Of a stretch of 64,000 bases of DNA, positions 52,589-64,000 are shown piece by piece. The notes under the pieces are model-generated. The model ran no database searches and was not told where the DNA came from. It was given only the letters and a program-made list of their open reading frames with translations. The stretch lies in assembly GCA_003993805.1 (NCBI GenBank), contig RSEF01000004.1:9041926-9105925 (forward strand), written 5' to 3'. Position numbers and translations under genes: made by a program. How positions within the stretch are numbered: the stretch's first letter is position 1; every line of letters starts with the position of its first letter. Source of the stretch: Himantopus leucocephalus. Its lineage: Eukaryota > Chordata > Aves > Charadriiformes > Recurvirostridae.

Positions 52589-52841
52589 TGACTAAGCTTG
52601 ACCTGGGCTTGCATAGTAATTTTGGAAAGTCTTGGTAATATAAGTAGCTGAAGTAGGTTGGGTTCTTTTTTTAAAAGAATAAAACAGAGGAGGAGTCTGA
52701 TTTTTATGGCTATTNTGACTAAGCTTGACCTGGGCTTGCATAGTAATTTTGGAAAGTCTGGGTAATATAAGTAGCTGAAGTAGGTTGGGTTCTTTTTTTT
52801 AAAAGAATAAAACAGAGAAGGAGTCTGATTTTTACGGTTAT
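52589..52841. repeat. About 126-bp sequence present twice around a single N (52,715)
   Basis: Copies at 52,589-52,714 and 52,716-52,841 differ by a few substitutions (for example GTCTTGG versus GTCTGGG, ATGGCTAT versus ACGGTTAT) and the length of a T run. It has the same single-N join signature. Confidence 0.9.
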
Positions 52842-53228
52842 GATATTTGCTAAACAGTCTCAGAATACATAAATAAACCCATGTAGTGCATAACTGGAAA
52901 CTTTTATTTTAGTTGCATGGATGTCTGGTATTGTTTCTGTACTGAATTATTCAACTTCGCATCCAGAATGGAAGTACAAGCTACTGCTTATGTAAAACTG
53001 AAATATAGCCTACAGAAGAAAAAAAGAATCCAGGAAACTACTTCACTAGAAAGGGATTTATCAGTGCCTAAGTTTGTTTAATGACTTGAGATTCCATTTT
53101 GCAATTTATTGTATAAAAAGTGTCAAGGGTTACTAATTTCCTGTGGAATTTATGTGGCTCTCCATTACTGATCACTGAAGTGTTGTAAATGTGAATGTTG
53201 ACTTGCATATATTTGGATGTTTAGGGAA

Positions 53229-53517
53229 TGGTGCAAAAGCAATGAAGAAATTAAAGATAACTTTTTCTTTCCCTACATAATCAAGAGTATTTGAAAACAA
53301 GAAAAGCATTTACAAGGTGAGAATGATGGAACTAAAAAAAAGTTACCGTTATTTATCTAGAATGGATAATATGNTGGTGCAAAAGCAATGAAGAAATTAA
53401 AGATAACTTTTTCTTTCCTTACATAATCAAGAGTATTTGAAAAAAACAAAAGCATTTACAAGATGAGAATGATGGAACTAAAAAAAGTTACCGTTATTTA
53501 TCTAGAATGGATAATAT
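53229..53517. repeat. About 143-bp sequence present twice around a single N (53,374)
   Basis: Copies at 53,229-53,372 and 53,375-53,517 differ by a few substitutions and homopolymer lengths. It has the same single-N join signature and lies about 660 bp from the previous one. Confidence 0.9.
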
Positions 53518-56500
53518 AGGGATTTTCTTTTTTCTTTTCAAGGGAATGTTCTGGTGTTTTGACCAGATCATAGGAAAGACATATTGCATTTGGGAGTTAG
53601 CGGGGAGTAGGAAAAGAAAAACCTCAGTCTGAAAGCTGTTGACTTCCATAATCTTTGTCTCAAGCATAAAATTAAAAACAGGAAAGTTGACTTCCCAAAG
53701 TCTATTCAGAACACTTGAAAATTGAAGCAAACAGTTCTGGGCTCTGTTCTCAGGATGTGACACCCGTAAGGTAACAAGCACAGTGGCTGGAGTTCTGAAT
53801 AGCCTTGTCTGTTCCTGGGCATGCCAGCCCTGTCTAATCGCAGTGTGCTAGACTGCTCCATGTGGTTGGCTGTCAAAAGAGGTAGGTCTGTCTTCTTGTT
53901 TCCTGGTTTATGAGATATTTCATTAGACATCCCTGTGTTTACTGTGTATCTGACTAAAAATTAGCAGATAACTAGTACTGACAACTTATTTAAAAACTAA
54001 TCATAGTTAACAAAAATTGCATAAACCCTTAAGACAAACTTGGGATCTGTAAAGTTTCCTCATCAGTGGATGTCTACAGTAAGCTTATTCTTCAATGTAC
54101 TCTACCAAAACTGTAGTCTTAACTGTACTAATAAATTTTCTGTGTTAGTTGACTTGAGAGTCAATAGGCAGTCATGTGCCTCAGAGGAATCTACTGTGGA
54201 AGACATCTAACAACTTTATTTGAAAATAAAATCCAAGTAATGAAGTCAAGCTGTATGATTCATTTTCTGTATCTTAGCTGTCAAAAAAAAGACCATTCTG
54301 GATAGCAATACTAAAATTTGTAAAGTGTGCAGAGATCTAAATCTGGAAGTTCTTGGCTATTAAAAAGAGGCGTAATTCTGTCAAAAGTCATGAACTTAAA
54401 TGTGCGTATATATGTATCCAGGAAATACATACATTACCTATCCTGCTGTTATGGTTTTAGTTTTGATAATCTGTAAGAACTTAGAACCATTGGGAACAAT
54501 ATGTGGACTATGTTTAGCTATTCTGTTTTCTTCAGTATTGTGCTTTTTCACTGAACAAGTCTTTGGTCATTGCCAGAAAAGGATGCATATCCTTTTTGAA
54601 GGACATAAGTTCTGTGCAATCAAGTTTACAACAATAATTGTCAGTTTTTAGCAGGTTTTAAGTATGCTGTTGCAATGCCACATCTGTTAGTACTGAAGAA
54701 ATGCACAGAAACCACTGCTGAGGTGGTGTACTAACATGATACCACACAGGGTGGGGGTTTTGGAGTAATTCCCAGGAATGGATGAGCTGATTTCCTTACC
54801 CGCTTTGTAATGTCTTACCCTAGCATTTCACATGTGTCATTCAAAAGGCAATAGTTAGGTTTATTTCCAGGTGACTCTTTTTTCCCCCACTTCAAGAGGT
54901 GGGTTTCTTCTGATTTCTGTCACTGCAGGTGGTCAAGACAACAGAGTTTTCCATTTTTGAATTTCAGAGAAGGAGAAACAGTTAGCCCTTTGGTGTGGGT
55001 GAAAGCAATACTGAGCAGGGATCTGTGTGTTGAAACTGGTCCAGGTCTGGTGGTTCTGCTCTCTCTATTTGGCAGAAGATTAGTGTAATGTCTATACAGT
55101 GATGCTCTGAGGAAATTACTGCGTTATCTGGGCACGGCTGAAGAGAATTCAGTCCAATGACACAAGTACATTAGCATTGCCAAAACATAAGGAAGAGCGA
55201 AAATGCTCCAGATATGTCTCGGGGGGACAGTTTGTCCTGGAACTGTTTGAATGCTATGTTTGGACACTTATCCCTTGTGTCTATTTGTCATTACTGTGCT
55301 TGATTCAATGAAAAGATGATTCAAAACACAGTGTCATCTATCCATTTTTCTCTTAAGCTGAGACATTTTTCATTGTTTTTAAGTGAAACTTCTGTGGTTT
55401 CTCACTTCTGTATTTTAACTGTCTTATTCTTCACGTCCTCAAGCAGGAAAGCATGTCACTTATCTCCTCTTCTGTATGTTGGAGACGCTTTATGCTTTAG
55501 AAGTGCTGTGCTTCTGTTTCTACTGCTGTTCCTATTGGAACTTCTACTAGCTCGTCTAGGCACTGAATCTGACCTTTGGAGGTTTTTTATGAGTTAAGAA
55601 CATCATATACCTGCACTTCAAGTCTGTTGAATGTATGATAATAAAGTGGAATCATATATTGTATGTTTCTTCCTCTGGATACTTTCTGATTCTTTTGCTA
55701 AGTCAGGTCATCGTCTACATAGTTGGGTTCATGAGCAGCGTGTTTCTGTGCTCTGAAGTAGCTAAAATATCAAAATGTAGGCTTTTCCCACAACATAGAT
55801 TTAGTTGATTTAAAGACATTACCTGGACAGCAGCATTGCTTAGCTGAATGTGACAGGCCAGCAGTTAGACTTTGTGAACCAGTAACATCTTAAAAAAATG
55901 AAAGGAAAAAAAAGCACACTGTTAAATTTCTGGGTTTTTTTAAGTCAAGAAAGAAAACACTTAGCTTTGCAGACTGATTTCCAACATACTTGAAGGAGGA
56001 CTGAAGTGTTTGTTACAGCTTTAATGGACTTTTGCTTTGACGTGGCTACTTATTGGCCCTCATTTTTATACTGACAATTTAAGCTTTCAGCTAAAACTGT
56101 GTTCAGGACAAACACTAACTCCAGTCATCAGGACTGTGACTGGGTTCCTATAGGAAACTAGCAGACAGAGAAGCTGTATTAGTTGCACATGTTGTGTATT
56201 CCATGCGATGAATGTGCATTTGAAAAGTGTTGTGTTCATGTTGGAGAGCAGTGTTTGACTTTTCTGGAGGGATTTCTTGGCTTTATTCTCCCTGGCTTCT
56301 GCATACAGATATGTGCAGAATATGCTCCATATGAATAATCTGTTTGTGATATTGCACGTAATGCCATGTGTACTTCTGCAGACTGTATCACTGGTCTCCT
56401 TAGTATACTATATCTTAAGATTACCTGTGAACAAATAATGTCCTTTTGTTTATTTTGATTCTGCCACCTATTGGTTTGCTTTGCCCTCAAGATCTTGAGA

Positions 56501-59500
56501 AGAGTTTGTGCATAGTGATTGCAGGTTGGTGTTCTCTGTTCTACTTAAATAGTAGATAAATCTGTCTTAGGCTATTCAGTTCCCTTTTTGAGCCCAAAGG
56601 ATTCTAGTGTATTGGTCATATTTAATAGTAGCTGCCAGTATTTAATAGTATTTTGAAAAATTTGGCAAAGTATCTGCTGCAGTGCTAGTTCACAGAAGTA
56701 ACAAGATGCCTTCGTTTGGCAATATAGCATCCTTTTTGAGTTGATTATGATTTAAAGTAAACTCTGGCTGATATTGTAAATGGTATTCCTTGATGAGTCA
56801 TTTGCATATCTGTCTGTCTGAAAACAATTTGCAGTACCAGTTGGCCAAATCAGAGACAATAGAGAGCACATGGCTGTGTTCTGCTTCATCAGTGTAGGAA
56901 TTAGGGAGGTCAGTTCTAGGGATATCAGGAGCTAGGAAGGTTAGTTCTAGGGAAGTCATGGAGTGTAGGAAAGGCCTGAGTGAGAAAAAAGAATCCTGGG
57001 TGATTTAGTGACTCTGTTGAGGCCCAGTGATCCTACTGAGAGATTAGGGCAAGGTCCAGGTGTCTGTAGTGCAGTAAAGACAAGATTTGAGGTATATCAT
57101 ATACCTTGCCTTTATCTTTTCATGACAAGAGAAACTAGATTCAGATCATCTTTGTGGTTAAAATTCTAGAACAGAATATCCTTAAGCACTTGTGAAGCTC
57201 AAGAAGTGCCACACTTGGGATCTTGTGTATGCATTATGTTTTCACAGGAGTTTAATATGTAGTCATTGTCCCAAAAGTGTGCCATGAATGTCCTCTTGTT
57301 TATCGGTGGGGGAGAGACAGTGGCAATCCTTTTGGAACAAGGATACTATTAGAGCCAAAGGTACTATTAGTGGACCAAGAGACTGAGCCAGCATCACAAA
57401 CGCTTCTGACTTATAAAATATAGCACAACAACACAACAATAGTAGCTTTTGGATTGCAGCTCTGCATTTACTTGACTTCTAGTGTAACCGAGAATGACAA
57501 GATAAAGTTATGTCTAGCTACCCTTGAGTATGAATGAGTTAAACAGGTATGTATCAAAGTTTTAATAAAACTGGCTTGGATAAAGTTTCTTTCTTTCTCT
57601 TTTCATTTCCAGCCACAGTATTTGCAGTGTGAGGTTTTTAGTTTATGCATGGCCTAACTTTCTCGGTTGCTTGCTTACCCCTTTTGTTTCAGGTCTTAGT
57701 TTATATTAATTGGATGGATTGAGCTTTTAATCAAGAGAGAAAGGACCTAAGGAATTTAGGTTATTTCTCTCATTTTTCCATGCCTCTCAAAAAAAAATTA
57801 CATTTCTTAAATGGAAGAAAAGGCATCTTTTTTTCTGTAGTGGTAAAAAGAAAATTCCTTTCTGTTTCAGCAGGATAAAAGACCTTTATCATATATTTTT
57901 AAATGGAGTATTTTTTGTCATCTGTCAGCTTGAAAGGTCATGGTTTAGGCGGTCATTCTTAAGCCCCTTGGATAATGTTTACAGTGCTCTCAAATGACTT
58001 AAAATGGACTAAATTGTTTTCAGCCGACAGTAGTAAAGGTCATGGAGGAAATCTGTTTAGTCAGCCTTGCTTGCTTCCTAAGTACACATAGTAAAAATGT
58101 GCCATAAACTGCAGTAAGAAAGAAGTTTTAACTTTAAAAGACACTGGAGGCTAAGGGAATGGAATGTACCTCTTGTGGATATAAATTGCTTGGCAGAGAA
58201 CTTGCTAAGCAGGGGTTGTTATGGCAAACTTTTGTCCAATTGCTGCTAGCTTCTATCTTTTCGTTTTGCTGTCCCCTTTCACATTACACTGAAAATCTAT
58301 GAATTATAGGAATAAAAAGACAGAAAGAAAGAACAAGTCCCAGGCTTATTTCAAGTACACTAGCATGCAAGTAGCAGTTTGGCTCTTTTGGTAAGTTGGA
58401 ACTATTATGAGCAAGGTCTGAGAAGGTATCTAACTCCCTGGTCTTAATACTACACTAAGGAATTTCATTGGTCCTAATCTGGATGTCCCCTCAAGCCTCC
58501 TTCCAAACTTTGGGCTGGATATCACCACACCACTCCTTGCTCAAATTCCAGTTGGACAGGTGATACCTTTGTTCATCCCCCCCTGCATTGTGTCTACCTT
58601 GCAAAACTGCATTTTGTTGTTGCATAGTGCCAAGTCACATAATGAAATAGAGATTTTAAGATGAAGAGCAAGAAAGGTGTTTTGCATGGATTGAAAGATT
58701 AATTGGTCTATTCACTGAAAAATATTGGTGGATTTGTTCTTAGTCTGATTTTTCTGTGATCCAGATGACCAATATTTTCTAATTTGTAATGGGAAAAAAT
58801 TATATGCTTGGTTGTAATTCACATTAACTTTAAGTTCTTTATCCAGACATGGTTCCAGACAAATTGCAGGCAACTCTGTGGGGGCTCTGGAGGCAGTGAA
58901 TGATGACTTAAAGGAACCCCTGCCTCCCTTCTACACTCTCTGCAGATACGAAGTATACCAGTGCCTGACTGAAAGAATGCTATGCTAAGGCAAGGGTCTG
59001 CCCAGGACATGCCACAGAAATCCCTGACGTCGGGTTTGCAGTATCTTTGTATATGCAGAAGTGGGGGCATCCAGCCATATCCAGGATTGAGCAATTTTCT
59101 TAAAATTATTTTTTCCCAGCATGAGGTCAGATAGATATATTTATTATTTTGGCTGATGGATGGTCATTGACTTATAAAAACACAAGTTATGTCTGAGACT
59201 GTTAGAGAAAGCTTTGTTTTCTTCAGTATAAAGCAGTTTTCATTTCAGTAGTAATTCAAGGCTCAGCAAGAATGCTGTGATTCTATACACTTAAGTCTTT
59301 GTGTAGTTGATCAGGATTCTGAGGAACTGAGGTCTTCCAATTAATATGATTTCTTCTTACACTGAGCCAGGACATCCTTCTTTTTTTTTTTTGGCTTGTG
59401 TGTACCCTCCAGCACAAGAATTATGGTCCCTTAAGAGAGCATTACTTCCTTAAATAAGTCCTTTGCCCACTGTCAGAACCCTGGGTGGTGTAAGTCTTAA

Positions 59501-62500
59501 TGGCCCTGACCAGCCAGATTTCAATTTTTCAGCTAATTTTCCAACCTTGAGATGCTGATGACAGTTGAACAGTTTGTAGTTGTAGACTGGAAGTCTCTGA
59601 GGAACCTCTTTTCACATTATAACAAAACAGTTCCATTCCAAAAAAATGAATGCGTGATAAACAATGAAATGTTAACGTAAGTTTTAATTGATTCTTAAGC
59701 ATAAATAGTATTTTAAAGCTCTTCTGTAGACTTGTTGACATCTAGCTTCTTGTAATATCATATACTGTCTCTCATTCCTTTAAAGTAATGCCAGCTAAGA
59801 AGATGCTCTTAAGTACATTTGAATAGTAAGGATGATTCAGTTGAAATTAAACTTCCAAGAAGTAGTTACCAAAAAAGAAAAAGTCTAATGAAGTCCACCC
59901 AAGATAAAGATGCAGGATCAGTATTTCTTTTATTGTGATAAATTCATTGCTGAGTTTGTATCTAATATTAATGTAAAAATTATTTTGAGCTTAAAGGATT
60001 GCGGAGTACTACAAGTAAAGGAGATTGTCTTTTGTAGAGAAAGCAGGCAGTTTTAAATTTAAAAAAGAAAACAAAAATCCAAACCAAAACCAGGCATAGC
60101 TGTCCATTTTATGGCAGCATTAATACTAGCAGAGGGAAAAAATGGTATTGGGAATTTGAATAGGGAAGGAGCTTTTTTCAAATACAGGGCCAGGTCTACA
60201 TCACTCTGTTCTGTATGTCTAATGCTTACACTTGTAAGCCATGATACTGTTTTACTAATAACAAACACTGAATAAATATTTCTACCTATTGGCTTCAAAG
60301 CAGTAAATATACAATTTTCTTTAGCATATTTTTTGTGATAGTGCTTTGTTGCAGACCAAGCAAAGTTCTGTACTACCCAGGTAGGCTTATCTTCTCTACT
60401 TTCAAAGCAAGAAAAAAAGACCCCCAAAGTCTCTGATTCACTATGGTTTGTAATGCATGTGAAATACCCTAATGTGGCAGTTCAATGGATGCCAGGTGAG
60501 TTACTCTGCAAAATAAACCTGAAGTGTCTTGTATGATTTGTTTGATTGATTGTTGAACACTATGTTCTATTATGGTAATACTATTATTTCTCAACTAAGC
60601 AGTTAACTCGGGGAACATAAGCGATGCAGCATTATGAAAAGACTGTCTGGGTTTCATCTTGTGCTTTTGAACTACGTGGAGTCTTTCTGCAGAATCAAAT
60701 GGGCACTGAGTAAGGTCCCGTGAGAGGGATTCCATGGAAATTTCACGTATTTAACTTAATATCTTTTCAGTGTTGAATAAATGCTGATTTGAATGTGTAA
60801 ACTGTGAGTGTATAGTGATGCAATTTTATTACATCCTGTTGTAGATGAATTTGTGTACATTAGAGTTTAGAGGAAACTGAAAAATCTTGCTTTGAATATC
60901 CATAGACAATATGTAAAAAGTAATGGTGAAATAGAGAAGAAACTTTTTTATTTATATTCTTATAAACAGCAAATTAGGAGTGGAAAGAATTGAGCTAAAT
61001 ATTCCCTAACATCTGTGAAGTACAAAAGATTATTCTTATTATTATTTAAAACCATTGAAGGTACGTAATTGCTCTAATCTGCAAATACACTAAGAAAGCT
61101 TGAATGCCAAACTTGGGTTAAGCCAAGTTTAGGCAGGATATCTGCCATGAAAGAAAAATACTGTGTTTCGATAACAACTGTTAAGATTTTTTTGTTGTTT
61201 ACAGTAATAGAAAGGAAAAATAATCTTCCTTTAATGCTTAGTCTTCTCTTCTAGTCCTGATTTTTCTTCTTACTGATACTGTGCTGAAAGCTCAAAGATT
61301 TAATCATCATTTGTCCCTGAGCATATAGCCCTTATATTTGTTTTTAATCTCTCAATGGCACTGTGTCATAGTTTTCCAAAGAAGTAATTCATAGCCATGT
61401 CTTCTACATTCATGAGTAATTTGAAGTTAAACAGGTATGTGTGGACACCAGAGGAAAAGTTTTGAAGAAAACATACTTCCAAACCCATTCAATTATTGTT
61501 TTCAATTATTCTTATGAGAAGTAGCACATTTACTATAGACTTAAAATCCTGACACTCCCAAATGAGAAAGCTAGTGAGCAAATCCTGTCAGAAAGTGCCT
61601 GTCTGCTGCAGCAGGTCAGAGCCATTCCCTATTTAAAACAAAAAAAAGGGAAGTCCATAGAGGTCTATTGCTCTATAAATGCCATGTGACATCAATTTCA
61701 CATAACTGTAGGAAATGCCCCCCTAACTTGCATGAGCTCAATTATAGTACATGTTTTTTTATCTGATACTTAGGCACAGCCTTAGAACTTCCACACTGTA
61801 TTTGAAAATGTACATTTAAATATATATGAGGTCACTTTATTGCACTTCATAGACCTCATTTTTAAATCACATGACATCATACCTATAGAAAACAATATAT
61901 TTGTGTACTGCAATGTATTTAGGGCATTTGAAGGTAAAATTGTGTGTTCTTTTAAATGTTGATGTAGAAATTTTAGTTGAAATGCAGCTTTGTATTTACA
62001 AAACTTCTGAATTTATGAAAGAAAAACCTCTTGCCCTTAAGTAATCATGAAAAGTGAGAAAAGTAGAATTTGGTTGCTTCTTCCCCACCCGCTATATAAC
62101 TCTTCTGTGGCACCGCACTGATGTTTGGTGGGTTTGTTTGGGTGGTTTTTTTGGTGTGGGTTTGGTTTTTTTGTTTTGGGGTGATTGAGTGTGATTGGAG
62201 TCACTTGTGACCTATAAATCAGGCTGAGTGAAGCATTTCTCCTTTCCACCCCTTTGTGTCTCATCTTTCTGCTTCTGTAACAGTTTATCATCATAGCTGG
62301 GAAAGAGCTAAGTTAAAAGGATAGGAAGACCTTGCTGTTCTGTCATGTTTTCATCCCTAGATGCTAGTGTGTCAGTCAAATAGATACGTATCACTTTGCT
62401 GCATGTTACATAGAGCAGACTGAAGTCAACAAAAACTGACTTCTCCAAGCCTATATGGAAAGGGAGTTCCCCATAGTTTGTATGACCATAGTTTTTCAGT

Positions 62501-64000
62501 ATTAATTCTTGACCAATTCAACAGTGTTCAGAAACAGTAAAATCTATGTATGTGTGTTGCATTAAATCATTGTTCTGGGATAGTCGAGTTTCTGGCAGTG
62601 GCTAATAGGTCACACAAGGCTTGGTTGCTAGTGAGCAGAACTGTGGAGGTTAACTAAATTAGTAGATTTTAATGTCAAAATAGCATATTGAACAATTATA
62701 TGTATTACAGAAAGCATGAATTAATTGAAAATAGTTAAAATAGTTACAGAGGAGGGCCTATTGGAACCATTTTTAACTTTTTTAAAACCTCCCTTGGCTT
62801 TGGTATAAAAGTACTGTTGAGTCTCTTTGCCATGTGTATAACTGAACACAAACAGGAGGCTTAGAAAATAACTTGTCTTTTTCTGGAAAAGTTTTATTAG
62901 AACCTGTTACTACCGTTTACATTAGCCTTACTTAGGAATTCTGGTTTTATGTTAGTCTTTTCAATTTATGTTTATTTTATATACATATTGAGAATTTTCA
63001 CATCCTGCATGTGTGCACATTTGTGAGAGAGGTTCTGAGAAAGCAGTGTGTTCCCTGCCCTGTTGCCCTGTGGTGGAAGTGTGAAGCCGGCAGGGCAGTT
63101 GTTCCCACCAGCCCGTGGAACTGCAGCTCCCCCAGGACGGAGACAAACCACAAGCTGCGCGCCTTGCCTTGCCTTTTAGTGCTTTACAAAACCAGTAATG
63201 CAGAACTGAAACGTGCATATAACTTTTAAAGCTGCTGTTACTGTGATTAAATTTACTTTGGGCAATCAAGTATCCTTTTTACGTCTGCATCTGTGTTGAC
63301 CTTTCTGTAGTACCATAAGTTGTTTTTTTAATGCCATCTGAAATTCTGCCCCGCTCCCCCCAGCCAAGAAGTATTTTAATGAAGAAAGAAATATTAATAC
63401 ATTATTCACTTGATTCATTGTGGGTCTAATTGATCTGTGTGGATCAGGGGATGTAGAGATGCAAAGCCTGCTTTACAAAGCAGCCTCGTTTTGGCCTTTT
63501 ATACTTCAAATGTATTTCAACACGGAACTATTACATGCTGAGGTGAAATGCAAGCTCTGCTAGCAAATTGAAAAGATAGATATTGACTAGGTGTTGTGTC
63601 ACAAGAACCAGACATTCAGACTCCCTGAAGTTTTAATTTTTGATTTAATTTTTTGATAATGTGGCACAGTTGTAACTACGTGTCTGAGGCAAGGAAAAAA
63701 TGACAAGCTGAGCCATTAGGGAGTCTGTATCTACTTTCTGCGTCCCCCTCTGTCCCTGTCCCCCTCACCCCTCCCATCTACATCCTGGTTTTCTCCCAAT
63801 AATAAAAGTATGTGATAGAACCATTATCTGAGAGTAGGACAGGGACTCTGACAAAATTAAATAAAAGATCACTTTAAAGCTTAAGTTGTGTGACTCTAAT
63901 TAACAGGCATTCACATATTTTTAATGTAAAAATAGCTAGTTCCCAAATGTTATGTGTTTGTATATGTTTAGATCTGTTGCTCAGGCTGAGTCAGACTTTG
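53518..64000. other. 10-kb AT-rich stretch without a recognisable gene
   Basis: No exon with convincing splice sites and no interspersed repeat I can name. Slightly GC-richer islands at about 58,840-59,080 and 63,010-63,180 carry protein-like frames but no family resemblance. A pyrimidine-rich patch lies at about 63,740-63,790. This may be intron of a gene starting at CpG island 2. Confidence 0.45.
56899..56964. repeat. Imperfect tandem of about 33 bp
   Basis: Two adjacent units share GTCAGTTCTAGGGATATCA versus GTTAGTTCTAGGGAAGTCA with similar flanks, an imperfect direct duplication visible by eye. Confidence 0.6.

Noticed and set aside
58819..59094. 91-codon minus-strand frame in a slightly GC-richer patch
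   Set aside because: No homology cue or splice pairing, and competing plus-strand frames are equally protein-like.
63011..63269. Overlapping 72- and 102-codon frames on both strands
   Set aside because: Both strands are open at the same place because of local composition, and neither shows a recognisable motif.
1..64000. tRNA, rRNA, CRISPR array or bacterial-type operons
   Set aside because: No tRNA B-box with matching cloverleaf, no rRNA core, no regularly spaced direct repeats and no tightly packed long frames. The window is vertebrate nuclear DNA.

Overview
The window is vertebrate nuclear DNA and almost certainly avian. The direct evidence is a CR1 retrotransposon 3' end at 48,931-48,990, with the bird-typical tail ending in ATTCTATGATTCTA, an older CR1 open-reading-frame fragment at 40,700-41,040, and a 793-bp LTR of a type I associate with songbird endogenous retroviruses. 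Most of the sequence is AT-rich, with two CpG islands. There is no bacterial-style gene content, and nearly all open frames in the window are chance or shadow frames. No tRNA, rRNA or CRISPR was seen. I could not name any protein-coding gene.

Layout: 1-12,100 is AT-rich and noncoding-looking, but its minus strand holds three or four segments bounded by good splice signals (11,775-11,958; 8,528-8,716; 7,008-7,076; possibly a terminal one ending near 6,268). The first CpG island (about 12,110-13,440) could be their promoter. A strong plus-strand splice donor at its other edge (after 13,508) suggests a bidirectional promoter. From 13,510 to about 40,690 there is a 27-kb stretch with no convincing exon, only traces of ancient MIR-like SINEs (18,395-18,510 and 35,620-35,735) and simple repeats. 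It reads as intergenic or intronic DNA.

At 40,700-41,841 an old CR1 fragment is directly abutted by an ERV LTR, followed by about 240 bp of GC-rich sequence that may be proviral leader. The second CpG island (about 42,640-43,460) contains a plausible first exon with a splice donor after 42,997, and a plausible second exon lies at about 44,694-44,826. Together they suggest the 5' end of a plus-strand gene, product unrecognised, whose introns may fill the rest of the window.

Assembly quality matters here. There is a 100-N gap at 46,418-46,517. Six isolated single Ns (42,196; 45,558; 45,716; 51,677; 52,715; 53,374) each sit between two near-identical copies of the same 48-155 bp sequence. These look like contig ends or alleles laid side by side (false duplications), so about 0.7 kb of this part of the window is probably counted twice.
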